A DNA stretch of 64,000 nucleotides from Neckera pumila. Taxonomy: Eukaryota > Streptophyta > Bryopsida > Hypnales > Neckeraceae. Each line of letters opens with the position of its first letter. The stretch's first letter is position 1. A model generated the notes under the pieces. That model did no database searches. It was not told the DNA's origin and was given only the letters and a program-made list of their open reading frames with translations. The translations under genes and the position numbers were made by a program. Location: the NCBI GenBank assembly GCA_963969595.1, contig OZ018415.1, forward strand, positions 21,147,782-21,211,781, written 5' to 3'. Shown piece after piece: positions 45,689 through 59,279 of this stretch.

Positions 45689-48449
45689 TGTAGTGCACAA
45701 TTGTAATAGACAAGAGGTTCTAGAGCACCAAACAAGAACCGAATGTCAAAGCTTGGTTTCGATATGGACTTTTGACATCAAACTTTGATATTGTAGCTTG
45801 GTGTTCCAAATCCTCTATTCTACTAGATAGTGGTGGTAGATCAAACCACAAATGATATACTAATCTATCGTCCACACGGTACGAATTTTAATTGAAGACC
45901 ACCACAAAACTTCTCTTCTTCTTCGTCTACGTTGCACTTTATAACAAAACTTATCTCACAGTTCTAGAAATTTGGTGCACCCAAAGGATGTTTCGGGGTT
46001 AATTTAATCATCACTGGTTATGAGTTTCCAATTTGGGTTCACGTGATGACTCGGTGTTTGTCCACTTACAAAAGCGAGCTGCCACCTTTCCACTGTTTTT
46101 TCATTAGACCTAAAATAAATAAGAATTGGCAGCACTGGTGGTGATGGTGGAATTGACATCCTGATGCTTGAGGACTGATTCAAATGCGGAACAGTATATG
46201 AATTGAAAATGGAATTTCCAGGTAGTGGAAGTCGGTAGACGGAATTGCAGCGCGGATGATTGCGAACTGAATGTCAATTGATAAGTTAATATTAATAACT
46301 TCAGTCTGTAGACATCATTCAATATCAAGCGATTCCAAACTCTTCACCGAATTCCCCACTCGGAAATGATACTAGATTTCCTTTTCAATACCATTCTTTA
46401 CCATCATTCACTAAGGTATGTACAGTACTGTATACCCAATTATGCCCAATTGCACCCTCTTTGAATTTTAATGTAGTTAAAATTGTATAGGGAGTCAAAT
46501 TGGAATTCAAATGGGTGGTATTGGGTTGAATAGTCACTGTTCTAGAACTTCCACAAACACCCCTATGTGGTTTAGACACATGAGTAAAGGTTCCTTCATT
46601 ATTCCACCATTTGAAAGGGACGCTTTTGGATTACCATTGTAATTGTGTAGGGAGTTCAAAGAACCACAATCAATAGAATCCACTAAAAGGACAAAATTAG
46701 TCCCACCTAGAGACAATATTAGGAAGTTATATGTTTTTGCTTTAATCATCTATAATAAATGTCTTATACTGAAAAATGAGTTATCCAAAATGCATGTGAA
46801 AAACTCTCAAATTTGTCGTTCTATTGCAACAAAAACTGAATTGTGAAACTCTTTCTCACTGAGTATGGTCAAATTTTGACAATCCTTTTTCATTTTTGTT
46901 TTTACACAAATTGAAAGAGTTCAATTGCAGGGGAAAACAGTACAGAAATACATCCTCCCCTCCGTCGTCAGTTTAATGTTGACAAGTTTCTTGAACTACA
47001 GCAGAAACAAGCTTGTAGGAAATTCAAGGAAGCAAATGTAATTGAACATTTAGTCCGATTTCAAAGAAAAATTGCTGAGTATCAGCAAAACATATTTGGT
47101 AGCTACTAATTAAATTACAAAATATTGAGCTTGCAATACTTGCCAGAAATGGTAGCTGCGATCAGATTCTTGGAGCCTCCCCAGAAAAAACAGCAAATAA
47201 TGACTCCATTAGAACTAAGTTAAGTCACGCTCACAGACTCAAGTTGACAAAGCGACAGAACAGTCATAGTGGCTCTTGTGACTTGCTCATTAAGCTAAAG
47301 ATGCGCCTCTTTACGTTGAGAATTTTTGCAATCCGTTATCAAACATTTTCCTTTTTCACTGTGTTTCTAGCAGCATTAGAATTTCGTTCGACTCTAGTAC
47401 AACTGTACAGACAAACATTCAATCATACCACAAGACTAAGTTTGACCGAGAAGTACGCCGTACCGACAGTTCACAGGCGACTCCTTGTTGCTACTCCTTA
47501 AAACTTGCCCAGCACTTGGTCTCTCCCTGGTTTTGCCTCCAGGTGGGGTGGGGGGGTGATGTATCATTTTTTCACCGTTGAATAGAACTTCAAATGTGTG
47601 CCAAAAAAAAACAAAAAAACACTCTGCCCACTGAGGAATTCCGTAGGAAACGCAGTTCCTGAAAATTTGGAGAAATGGGGCATTGCCACGTTTCTATAAC
47701 TGGCCTACTGGTGAAGACGTTCACAGATTTCCGTATCGTCAATATTCAATACATTGGCGCCATTATAGTGCCGCAATTGAGAGTACCAAAATTTGTGCAG
47801 AGAGCGCGAAATCGAGAGTAGTAACAAAGCTCTAAAAAACAAGGACAGGAATAAATTTACTTGAAAAAAATTTACGAAATTCATTTGACGACCAGTGCAA
47901 CAGATTGCAGATTCAGCTCAGAAAACGAGAGCTCGAGCAACATCGACAGTCAAATACCTAACACAGAAACGCTTGAATCATCAGAATCCTGTTTTTTTTC
48001 CCTGTGAAAGAGGCACAACCTTCAATTGAAGAGTGCAAAAATTGCCCCCCAAAAAAGGGGAAACAAAAGGCAACTGAATCCTTTCATATTTACAGTCGTA
48101 AACCAATGACCACTTTCAAGGCTGTACGTGAGTGGTATTGTTAAATCACCACCGCAACATCCTCAGATGTGCGCGTAAAGAATCGGGAAATACTCTAGAT
48201 CAATCTGAAAAAAATCAACTATGACTTGTGAGTTCGGAGCTCAAGAATGATCCTAATGGAATTTTGAAGGGGATCTAGCTTAGTATCCCCGGCCCTTTGG
48301 CTTTCCCAATCGCTGGCTCTGACATTTACTAGCAATTCTAGCAGCAATGGAAAGAATTGTGAGCGCTTTTCAATTGCAGCTGGATTGCGAAGTCGAAGCT
48401 TGCTGCTGGAGGGGCAATTGCGTGCACTTGCGCTGAAAGAAATTATTAC
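45689..48449. other. Unrecognised DNA, partly of ordinary GC content
   Basis: 46,670-46,860 is paralogous to 39,895-40,110. From about 46,900 composition becomes less AT-rich. Open frames such as 47244-47501 show no recognised domain. This could hold promoter or exon sequence of a host gene; nothing here proves it. Confidence 0.35.
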
Positions 48450-48457
48450 AAGCGGTA

Positions 48458-48718
48458 ATGCTTTGCCTTCAATCCTCAGTTGTCTTGCCAACAACCCGTC
48501 TGAAGATGCGACGGGGAGGTCTCCACTTTGAAGAGCCACCATCGCCCATCGCAGACATCGACGGAGGCCTCCACTTTGACGATCCGCCGTCGCCCATGGC
48601 ACTCTTCCTCGGAGGCCGCCACTTCGATCCGCCACCATCGCCCAAACCTGCCATGCTCTCAATCGGTCTCAACTTCTTGTATCAAAAACTCGGGGAAAAT
48701 CTTTTACAAAGATTGTGA
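48458..48718. repeat. 48-bp triplicate, open on both strands
   Basis: Three near-copies of a 48-bp unit lie at about 48,515-48,660. On the plus strand they encode GGLHFEEPPSPIADID-type repeats in an 86-residue frame (48458-48718). On the minus strand they encode GDGGSSKWRPPR-type repeats in a 67-residue frame (48469-48672). I cannot tell which strand, if either, is coding, and I recognise neither. Confidence 0.5.
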
Positions 48719-49479
48719 GAGCTTCCACCCAATCTATATATATCAATCAAACAACAACTCTACGATTATTTCAAGTTAGTCTTGCCGATTGAACTACGTC
48801 TAGTTTCTCGATCCCGTAAGTATCCCTTCTTCTTCAGTTTGTATTGCAGTTGATCACTCAGCTTAATGCCGGAATGTTTTGGTTCATTCCAGTGGTGGTA
48901 TTTATATTCTCCAGACCTCCAATTTTTTCACGTCGCAACTCGCGATTTTTTGTTCAAACGCGGAGACCTGACGCCTTGCCAGACAAGATAATTGATGAGA
49001 CCCAGACGGAACCTTGTCTGAGATCGAATTCCAGTGAAACTAGTCGAAGAATATTCTGGAATGAACAACGCGAAGACAGGTGTCTGGCGACGACCCAAAT
49101 CGCAGCTTGGACATGTCCTCCAGGAGATTAGGAGGATGGGAATTTCCCAGGAAAAGGAATTGCAATTCAGTACGAGAATTCAAAGTTGGTCGCAGTCTGA
49201 CGGACGGGTTAGGCTAATTACCGTAATGGCCGCTGGAAATTCCGCCAGGGAGATGCAGAAATTGTTCGCTGTGGACGTCGGGTCCCAAAGCTAGCTCGTG
49301 CGCCATCGCAAGCGGCAAAGGGCGTTGAAGAATTTCCTTCGATCGGGAGCTCGCTGGAATTGTGGAAGTGGGAGTACTGGCGTTCCCGGAAGGAGAGAGG
49401 AGGAGGACCTTGCGGGAAATTGGATGTGATGGAGCACTCGAGGTAGGAGGCCCAGAAAGCGCGCGGGCTCTAAAGCGGG
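48719..49479. other. Ordinary-GC segment, no assigned gene
   Basis: Open frames on both strands (48844-49131 plus, 49034-49294 plus, 49214-49573 minus) overlap and show no recognised domain. The composition differs from the surrounding AT-rich repeats, so a host exon or promoter is possible. Confidence 0.35.
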
Positions 49480-49624
49480 CGCTAACGCAAGAGGTACATT
49501 CTGCTTTCTTATTGCACAAGCAATGTACAAATGTTGTACATTTCAGGAGGTGGATGCTAACGCAGAGGTACATTCTGCTTTCTCATTGCTCAATGTACAA
49601 ACATCGTACATTTCAGGAGGTGGA
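49480..49624. repeat. ~73-bp tandem duplication
   Basis: GAGGTACATTCTGCTTTCT...TGTACATTTCAGGAGGTGGA occurs twice in a row. Each unit carries the palindrome-like TGTACAAATGTTGTACA or a one-off version of it. Confidence 0.8.
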
Positions 49625-52600
49625 TGCTTTAAGTGACTTTTGCACTCTAAGTTCAAATATTCATAACTAATTTCACAAAGCTCCAAAAAATATGAAACAA
49701 CTTGGGTTAGATGCCAATTCCATTTGCCTTTCAAGGAAAATTTATTGAAAAATATTTCAAGATATTAACCCCCCAAAAAACATTTCCAATTCTTAATGGG
49801 TACTTTATGGGGACTTTTTGTTTCCCCTATCAAACCAAATGTTGTACCTAGGCTATAAATATCAGTAAGAATCAAACCGTAGACCTTATGGGCCCAACAA
49901 CTCCAATAAGTACAACCTTTTTTGGCTATCCCTTTGAAGTATTTTAATAACAACTTGGTCCAAAAATTTAGTATTTGCATCTTTAATTACTAACTCTTAT
50001 ACTAAATGGCAACAACGTTGGTAATGCTACCAATACTAAATGGCAACATGAACATTAATTGTCAACTAAATTTCTATCTAAAAAACTAAATTAGAACTGA
50101 GATGGTTATTTTATACTAAATTAGTATCCAACATGAATTCTAATTGAGAATTAGATTCAGTTATATGATAGAGTAGATAACATTATAGAAACCATAAATA
50201 CTAAATTTCATTATTAGTATACCGCAAGGAAGGATGCTATTTGAAAAGCAAGCCATTGCTATGAGGATAGAGTGTTGTAATACAGATAGTTTTTTCAAAT
50301 ACTTTATCATGCATTAAGATTTTAGGTACTAAAGTCAATCAAGCTCTAAAAGCTTTATCTATCCTAAAACATTTGAAAAATATTTAAACAAGTGTAGTAG
50401 GTATTTATTTCTTTTCTTCCTTGAAGGGAAACCTTATCCCAAAAAGTATTTGAGGATGTGCTAGATGAGCTCTTAAATGAATGCTTTTTGCATCCAAACA
50501 ATTAAAATATTATGATAAAGCAATAAAAATAATTCACAATAAATTAGCTAAACATTCTTAGGATGCATGTAAAGGTGGATAGCTTGCAGAAGAAGGGGGG
50601 TGCTTTTGGTAAAATTGTAAAACTTGTTGTCCTAGAATAATCAAATTAGAAAAACTGAATTCATATTTGGAATCAAAAATCCTAGATTAGAATGGGGAGT
50701 TTCCCAAATACAAAATTGAAGATAGCTTGTTATGTATAGTTAATTTAATATATGTCCAAGTTGTTGAAGTCCAAGATCATTATAAGAAATATCTGTCATT
50801 TTTATCTCAAAACAATCTATTTTAGCGAGTACTATGACTTTTGAAATAAGATTTCTTTAATGAAATAAAATATGAATAATTTATTAAGCATTCAAAATAG
50901 AATGTTTGTAAAAATTCAAGCCTAGAAAATTTTATCTTTAAAATTTATGCACAAAAAAAGAGAGATGGAAAATATCAAGAAAATGGATACTTTAACGTTT
51001 GATGTTTAGAAAATAGGAAAAATTTCAAAAAAATAAAATAAAATATCCTATTTATCCTAACTTGAAGGTGCTCCTTCTTAACTATTTGCATCTTTGGAGG
51101 AAAAAAATTGTGTTCTCGAAGGTAATGTATTTTGAACTCATGCAGAAGGTTAATAATTTATTATACTTAGAAATCCTCCTCGTGGCTTGTGTGACTAGTA
51201 GAAGTCCTTGTATTCAAATTTTGACCTTCAAATTTGCATTTTTGGATTGAAAATAGGACTACCCTACCTTCTAAATGGCAAAAGTAAACATCCAATTGGG
51301 GGCTACTTAAAAATATTAAACTAATTTCCTAAAAGTAGAAAAAATTACTCAATGTCTACAACTACCACTTGTACTTTCATTTCAAATTTCATACACAATT
51401 GACTTATACAATATAGTATGAGTATGACTCATACATAGGCTATGCAAAAGTTATGAGCAAAAAGACACCCGTTTAAAGCCAAAGGACAAAAGAAAGACAA
51501 GTGTTTCTTGCAATCACCCTCCATACTAAATCACATTTGGTCTTACCAATTTAGCTGCCCAAACTCCAAATTTATCACTTTTGTGGATAAAAGTAAAAAA
51601 CTACCTTCTACTTTGTAGTTGGTTAATTTTATATTTTGTGAGCTCATTTGGGTATCTAATTCCATTTACAAATTTCAAATTTCAAATTTGATCACCTGGT
51701 GGCTAGAGACAAATGATAAATTCTAGTGTTTTTTTCTGCCAAGTTTGAAAAAAAACTCAAGACCGCATGCATTTGAATCAGCATAGAATGAAGATTATTT
51801 CTGTAGGAATCCACGCAGAGGAAAATTCCTGAGGAAACATTCTTCATCCAACATAAAGGCCGCCGGTTATGATTCTCAAATTTTCATTTTAAAATTTCAA
51901 ATGAATTGTGAAAATTTTCACTCCACAATTTTTTTTCCAAAATTTGTAGGTTGCAAGAGGGAGCTGTCTAACTCTGAAGCACTCCAATGTCTAGTTTTGG
52001 GACAACGAATTGATTAAAATTGACATTTCTTTCTCATTACTACTTGGATGAAAGTCATCCTAATTTGTGGAGATACTTTATCAAGTTCTTGTCCTATCTA
52101 ATGGTTGAATCTGGTGTTACTAGAATATATGGATTATTTTTCTAAAATTACAAGTGCAGAAGTATGTCAAGTGGGTGACCAAGACAAAACTGCATTGACT
52201 CTAGTTCAAAACTGGATTTGCAAAAATGAGATCATAGCCATTTAAAGAAGACAAAAAGTTCAAAAAATCACCATGTCAAGAGAACCTCATTTCAAATCCA
52301 TTCTAACAAATAGTACTCCAAAAATGATAATATTGTGCTTGTAATTGAACTTAGAAGTAATTTGATATTTCCTATTCAAAATTTATAAAAAAGAAATATT
52401 GGTGATAGCATTGGTGAATCCAACCGCATGGATGGAATCTAAACCTCAAAGTCTACAACTTTTATTTGTATATCACTTCCAAAATATTCTTCCAAATAGT
52501 ATGATGATTTATGATGATCATTTTATGATCATTTTTTCTCAAATTGTCAATTCCATCCATTTAGGAATTAATACAATCAAGGAAGGTCTTTACAAAGCAA

Positions 52601-52940
52601 TTATGCATTAAAAAAATTTTGAACTCTCTAAAGGGCCATTTCTCTGTTGGCTAGATGTGCACATACAACAAAAGGTGAAATTAAAAAAACATTAAAAATC
52701 ATATACCTCGTGATTGCCTCAGGTGCCACGTCACATTGTGATTTTAATTTTTTTCAATTCTTTTAATTTACAAAAAAAATCAAAATTATTTTTTGTATTT
52801 GCTCATCTGAATGATGTGTCTCAGTCCTCTAGAGAGTCCAGATTTTCTCTAATGCAAATTTGTTTCCTGAGAGAAGTAGAATCTACCCCTAACACTCTCA
52901 CAAAGTACATGTTTGTTTCGCTTTTGAGAAGAGAAATAGA
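49625..52940. other. AT-rich DNA, nothing recognised except one repeat end
   Basis: AAGTGTTTCTTGCAATCACCC ending at 51519 is the right end of the family seen at 33,376-34,089; its left part is diverged or lost. No gene is supported. Confidence 0.45.
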
Positions 52941-53810
52941 AAGCATTCCCTAGTGAAATGTGACTTTCTTCCTACATTTGTTCCGGGACCGTTTTGTACT
53001 TTTCTTCTTCAGCGAATTTGTTCTACTTCCGTGCACTGCCATAAGGAGTCGGCCGAAGTTGCTCAGATTGGGTCCTCCACGGAAGTTTGCTCGCAAATAC
53101 AACTCAACTGTGGGGTCATCACAGAAGGTTTTTCGTTTGTCAACTGTCAGTTTCTCAGCTTGTCGTTTGTCCACAACAGTGATTGAGACTCGGCAATTGG
53201 TGAAAGGCACACTTGTCATCACAGCCGCTATCATAATGACCACCCCGACACAATAGATTTCTACCGGTATCTTCCTTGCAAGTTTTTTTTTGCTTTTTTT
53301 TTACACAAATGAAACAGAATATCATTGCCTTCCTTGTAAGTTAGGTGAACTGCACCAGCCAGAGCTACTTCTGCAGTAACAGCGTCTGGTCAGTTCCTTC
53401 GCATCGTAAATTTTTAGGTCTCCAGCCATGTCGCTCATGTGGCGATGGTTTGTATCATAAAGACGCCATCCTATACTATACTATTTTAAACTACATTTTC
53501 GATTTGTGTTTCATAGTCCCAAATTTCTTATACTCGCAAAGGCGTGTGGGAGGTCGTTTTTTTGTGATAGATCGACAGAAAAATTACACTGGTTCAGTTC
53601 CTTGCTCAACAAGAATGCTTAATTCTTTTTTTCATTTTCTTATTTTTCTGCTGCTGTTTTTGATTTGGAGATATTGACAGAGGGATGATGGATTGTGGCG
53701 CAAGAATGAAGAATGACGATGGCAGTCCACTGAACGGTCAGTGATGCCGACTAAACCGCCAACTGAAGAAGACTTGAACGTCAAGCTAACGAGATTTGTA
53801 TAAACAAGAA
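52941..53810. other. Ordinary-GC segment, no assigned gene
   Basis: Overlapping open frames on both strands (52950-53243 minus, 52960-53256 plus, 53345-53677 plus) lack recognisable domains. Confidence 0.35.
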
Positions 53811-53978
53811 CTACATCAATTCCGTTTCTACTTGAGCAAAGCTTGTCCGAATCGTATACGGTATTTCTCGCACTTGAGCTAGACTATTTAGAGTTAACTA
53901 CATCAATCCATTTCTACTTGGGCAAAGCTTGTCCGAATCGTACACGGTAATTCTCACTTGGGCCTAGACTGTTAACAA
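53811..53978. repeat. 87-bp tandem duplication
   Basis: CTACATCAAT.CC.TTTCTACTTG followed by GCAAAGCTTGTCCGAATCGT starts at 53811 and again at 53898. Confidence 0.8.
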
Positions 53979-56905
53979 TTGCCGACAGTCTTCAGAGGTT
54001 CTTCACTCCAGACAGACTGCTGTGTCCATACTTCGGAGCAGAATTCAGAGGCACTTTTCCAAGAAGGTTGGAAAAGTATAATAGGAATTTTCAGCTTCCC
54101 AACGATATAATTTCAACAGGATTAGAATTACGTTGCGGAGCAGAATGGGTTCTGAAGGAGACGGAGGGAATTCACAGTGGAACCCACCGGGCATCAGGTG
54201 ATTCAGAGTAGCCTTTCAGCGGCAATTCCTTGTCGCAGCAGAAGCTGGTTTTCGAAACTCTCATTTTCTCGATGGACAACATGAAGCTCTCGGTGCTTGC
54301 TGGCATTCACAGCTTCAGCTCGATTGGTACATGAGTTATCATTAGAACTTTGAGCTGGTCCCCAGATTGATTCTATTCATGAAGTTCTCGGAGTTGTTGC
54401 TTCATTTCGTAGAAGAATGATCTCTGAGCTGTACCCATTGCTGTCTTTACTGGGGCTCTCAGAAAGAGATCGGTTGTATCATATATTAATTTTCATAGCA
54501 AGCAAAGCTGGCAAGAAATGCCTTCATGACCTGCACTCATGCTTGTAATGCCCTGCGTCTCGTGTTTTCTATGCGTTGGTGACAGCCATGTGATCTAATT
54601 TCAGATGTTAAAAAAATTTCTATCCAGGAATCTAGCCAGTGAGATTAACTGAGGTGGAATTGTGATCAAGCTGTTGTTTAGAGGTATCTAATTGTGACAC
54701 CTACCTAACTGCACCCGTAGAAAATAGTATAATGTGTTCAAATTGATTTTAAGAAAGTGTACCACCTCAACATCAAGGTAGTTTAAGGATATCTACCAAT
54801 ATAACTTTGAATCTTTGGAAAATTTGCTTATGAAAGCCGAATAATGCATTCTCTGGTGCGTTGAAACCCTCGTTGATTTGCTAATACGTATACTCAAAAT
54901 CTGACCATTCTAATAACCACCTTCGGCTTATGCCATTCTGATATATCTAAGGACCAATGACGTGCTTGACAAGATAGATGTGAGCAACTGAAACATCAGT
55001 GGGCCCAAGTAACTCATTGATCATGCCAATACTTGGGAACTTTCTGGGGCAATTGATCTCTTAAACGATCCAATTTGTTGATTGGCCAAGCTGTCGCACG
55101 GAAACTAAAATCTCAGTTCGCGGTAGGAAGACGAACCTGCTTTCCCGGGAGTGGGGACCAATGCAATCTTGACCTGAAAATTGCCTTCTAACGGATAATA
55201 ACTGCCCTACCTTCTTATCCGTGGACTTCCCCATCGGAATTTTAAGCCAAGATTACGTCAGATGACACAGTCGTTGACGACTCAGAAAAGAATAAGTAGA
55301 AGCTTATTAGTGATTCCCATTTTTGACTCGAACAAGATTTGACCCTCTGAAATTGAAAAACGCTGACTCGAGGATTTCAATTGACTAAATTCGTAAACGC
55401 ATCGCAGTCAAGCGAGAGTTCTGCCCTCACCGGATCGACTCCGTCGCTACTTTCCTGCGCTGATCGAGTGCTTGCATCATGCCGACTGCAAGAGAATTGA
55501 AACGCAAACAATTCGCTAGTAAAAAATCACAAGAATTCCACAAATTCCCACCATTTGACTCACGAATCCAAGATGAAAAACTTCCGCAAGTTACTTCAAA
55601 GGTGAGTAGATACGAAGGCTTACTTACTAACAGCGCCTCACGGTACACTTCTAATTGATTAAAACAACGTTTCGGTGTCTGCTTCCTCAGAATTTAAAAT
55701 TCCGATTCACAAGTATAGGTCGGCAGGTTTAGGATTCCCTGTACTAAACTCGAATTTCCGGAAGATCATCAGGCGTTTAGACTTCTTCACATTCTCCGGC
55801 AATTCTATTCCTAACGCGTGTACGAATGTCGCGGTTCTGCGCTTACTAGCAACACTCCATCGAGCGCCCGAAGAAATCGGGATCGCGGTGAGCGGGCTTC
55901 GTGCTTAGGAAATGCTCCCCTGTTTCCTTTCGAAACCCTAAACCCAAAATCTAAACCTTGAAGGGACATTCAGGTAACTAAACCTAATTTGAACTGCTTT
56001 TTAAAATCGATCATTCTAGATTCTTGCCTAAAATGTATTCCTGCTCTTCATGAGAGGCTATAGTTGATTTTAGAAACCCCTATTTTCAGCACTTTGAACA
56101 TTCATAGTTTGTTCATATAGTGTCTAAAAAATGGATTCTGAGATAATTTAGAATTCCCTTTGGACTACCAAAATTAACAAGCCCCTACAAAAGGTTTTTT
56201 AATATAGTAATGAGAACCATACTAAATTACTAATTTGTGCGATTTTAGTTGTAGTTATTTTATTGCCTATGAACAGCAAGTCTCAAATTCCTTTGCTCTG
56301 TGTTCTGTTTTATAAATGAATGATGTTTCTACTTTTACTTTCTAGGGATGAAATTATAAGTTTTCTCCACCTCTTAAAATTTCTATATTACTCTTAGAAA
56401 TGCATAAATATTCTAAATGTTTGAACAAAAAGTAAAGAAAATTCATATCAAACACAAAATACACTCAAAAAAATTGAAGAATCTATTTTTTTTTAAATAT
56501 AGATTTATATATGTCATATAATGGTTTAGAATATTATGGTGTAAATAAGATTTTCATGTAATTATGGATTTTAAAACGTGGTTAGATAGAACATTGTAAA
56601 ACAAAACTTGTGGTCCCCGAACGGCTCTAAAAGGTTTAAGAATATTGGATTAAAGCAAGGGAAGTATCTCTAGAAAAGCCTTGGAGGTTTGGCCATCTTG
56701 TGACATTCTTTCCTAAATACCTAGCCTTCTCTTCAAATTGAAGGGAACAAAGTTTACTTGTAAACAATGTAATGTGAACTTTCAACTCCAAATGAGAATA
56801 AAATGCTTATTTTAGAAGGAAAAAAATTAGTTCACAAGCATAGTGTCAAGGGGCACATTCCTTGTGGGGATTATTCAACTCCATGAGGACAAATTTACGG
56901 TGTTG
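53979..56905. other. Unrecognised DNA
   Basis: About 54,840-54,925 resembles 63,045-63,125 (CATTCT.TGGTGCGTTG, then ATCTGACCA), so it is a diverged relative of the small element at 62,903-63,170. No gene is supported; the frame at 55675-55908 has no domain. Confidence 0.4.
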
Positions 56906-58065
56906 TTAACCCCTAAAACTGCATGACTATGTTTTCATTAAAAACGCTCGAAAATTGCCTTTTTTAGTACAAGTATCCAATTTTTGAAAAAAAACTTTCT
57001 TTGACACATATAACCATAGGATCTTGCAGTATGCTGACTTGAGAACATGCAGTAAAAATTTCAGAAATTTCCATTGCATGAATTGCAAGATAAAAATGAT
57101 CAAATTCACTGAAATCATTTTTAGTATAAGTACCAATATTTTAGGAAAAAAACATTTTTAGTATGTGTACAAAAATGTTTTTTCCCCAAAATTGCCATTT
57201 CTAGTATACTAGTACCAAATTTTAGGAAAAAACATTTTTGGACACATGTAACTAGAGGATCTTGTAGTGACGCTGGTTTTAGACTATATAGAAAAAAATT
57301 CAGAAATTTCCATTGTATACATTGCAAGATATTAGTGTTTGAATTGACAAAAATCCTTTTTTTGCCCTTTAAAAAATCAGGTAGCTACAATTCACAAGGT
57401 CACATTTGTATGAAAAATATTGAAAATAGTGGTGCTTCTTTATATTCATTTTTCAAGGCAAGTTGGCTATATGCTTGAAAAATTTCAAATCATTTGGAGT
57501 TGTACAACATATAGAAAAAACATAGTAAGTAGAAAGAAGTAGAGAATGATTCAAAATACTAAATTATTGTTAAGAATTTAGTTATGGAATTGAAAAATGC
57601 CAATCCCAATGGTGGTAATGTTGTAATAAACAATCTACATCAAATGTTTTCATTTTGTTTCAAAATATTAAAAATTGAGTTAAATAAAGGACTTCAAAGT
57701 TTATTTTAGAGTAGAGATTCCGTAACTAACTTGAAACTAGAACTCTTCATAACTTTCATCCGATTAATCAAAATAGAATGATCCAAAGCTTTCGTGTATA
57801 TATAAATCTCTAAAACCACTAGAAGAAAATTGCGTTGGAATCTAGGAAAACATGTGGGATTGGTTTTGTTGAGTTTCTAGTTTCTAACGCAGATTTTTGC
57901 ATTCCAACGCGTTTCTATGTTGGAATTGCAATGCAGAAACGCGTTGGAACGCAAAAATCTGCGTTAGAAACTAAGAACTCAACAAAACAAATCCCACGTG
58001 TTTTCCTAGATTCCAACAAAGTTTTTTTCTAGTTAACCAATTTCAAATTTTTATATTTTAACCTC
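56906..58065 (+). mobile_element. TTAA-MITE copy (long subfamily) carrying a CACTA hairpin
   Basis: It starts TTAACCCCTAAAACTGC and aligns with 30,518-31,451 through ATAGGATCTTG. It contains an internal duplication of about 120 bp (CATTTCTAGTA...GGATCTTG twice) and the hairpin at 57,817-58,034. The right end is missing after about 58,065. Confidence 0.7.
57817..58034. mobile_element. 218-bp CACTA-type hairpin MITE
   Basis: Nearly the whole unit is an inverted repeat: arms of about 100 bp start CACTAGAAGAAAATTGCGTT and end in TTTCTAGTT. Flanking AAC occurs on both sides (57814-57816 and 58035-58037), a 3-bp duplication typical of CACTA elements. The related MITE at about 31,180-31,200 has the same flanks joined (AAACCAATTTC) without the insert. 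The terminal base differs from the canonical TAGTG. The frame at 57835-58032 is fortuitous. Confidence 0.8.
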
Positions 58066-58137
58066 TTTTAGATAATTTGGAATCTTTGTTTCCAGAAAAA
58101 ACAAACAAGGGGGTAATTCTTCCTAGCAATGATTATC

Positions 58138-59025
58138 TAAATTCCTAAGGAATAAGACCCTTTTCAATCAAAAAATAGTCAAAATTGTCATTTCTATTGC
58201 AAGGCAAAAAACTTTTAATTTTTTTTTTTGCATATCTAACCATAGAATCTTGTACTAGAACAACACAAGAATGTGTAGAAGAAATTTCAAAAACTTATAC
58301 TGCATAGATTGCAAGATATTTGCATTTAAAATAGATAAAATAATTTTTTTGTAACTTAATTCCTGATTAGGTTTTGTCTTTAAATCTTTTTTATTTCAAA
58401 TTTTTGCACTACTGATTTTGAATTAAAAAAAAATTGTGTTGAAAAACTGAGTTGAGAGTCTAAAATAAAAAAAAATTTGAATTAAAAAAACTTTATTTTC
58501 ATTCTTTAAAAAATTATTAAGTAGAAGTAGAGATGAAATAAAAAGGCAAAACTAAATCTTTAATACGGAGTAGTTCTAAGATGGAAGTGAAGTTACATAC
58601 TAATTGTAATGGTGAGACCTTTATGGCAAACAAATTAAATTGTGTGGAACTTTTTTTTTGAAAAATTATAAAAATTGAGTTAAAAAATGAATCTTGTAAG
58701 TTATTTTTTGAAGAAAATGCTCAAATTACCTAAAAAACAAGACTTTCTATAACTTTTTCATCACTAGTCCAAAATGGAATGAATCAAATCTTTCTATCGA
58801 GACGAAAGAATTTTCGCTGAGAAACAAAATTTTAAAAATCCTATTTTGACTTATTGTGATTATTTTTGTGATGCCTAGCAAACTGCTTATTGAGCTTGCC
58901 ATGGTATAACTTTTTGCCCCTAGTCACTGATTGGAATAAAAACTATACTGCCAGAAATCTAACATGTATTTTTCTATTTTAGTTGGAACCTTGAGTGATT
59001 TGCACCATGGGATTTTAAAGGATTT
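58138..59025 (+). mobile_element. TTAA-MITE family copy, right end decayed
   Basis: Family interior is in order (CCATAGAATCTTGTACTAG, then GCATAGATTGCAAGATATT and AACTTTTTCATCACTAGTCC). The left end is degenerate (CTAAATTCCTAAGG) and the right boundary is approximate. Confidence 0.6.
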
Positions 59026-59279
59026 TCAAAAGAAAAATTGACCAAATCTGTTATTCAATAAAGTGGTATCATTGTTTTTGCATGAAAGTATCACTCTGTT
59101 TGGTACTCAATTCTTTCAATTATAAATATTCCAAACATATTCATTAGTGTATCAATCCAAGAAGGATTACAACTAAAGTAATTGCACCTAACACTATAAG
59201 AAATCCATGTTTTATGTAACATTTTCATGACTTTAGGAGACGAATTTTAGTGGGTGTCCAATAAAATAATTTGTATTTT

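Noticed and set aside
57835..58032. 65-residue plus-strand frame
   Set aside because: It lies wholly inside the hairpin element and is an accident of the inverted repeat.
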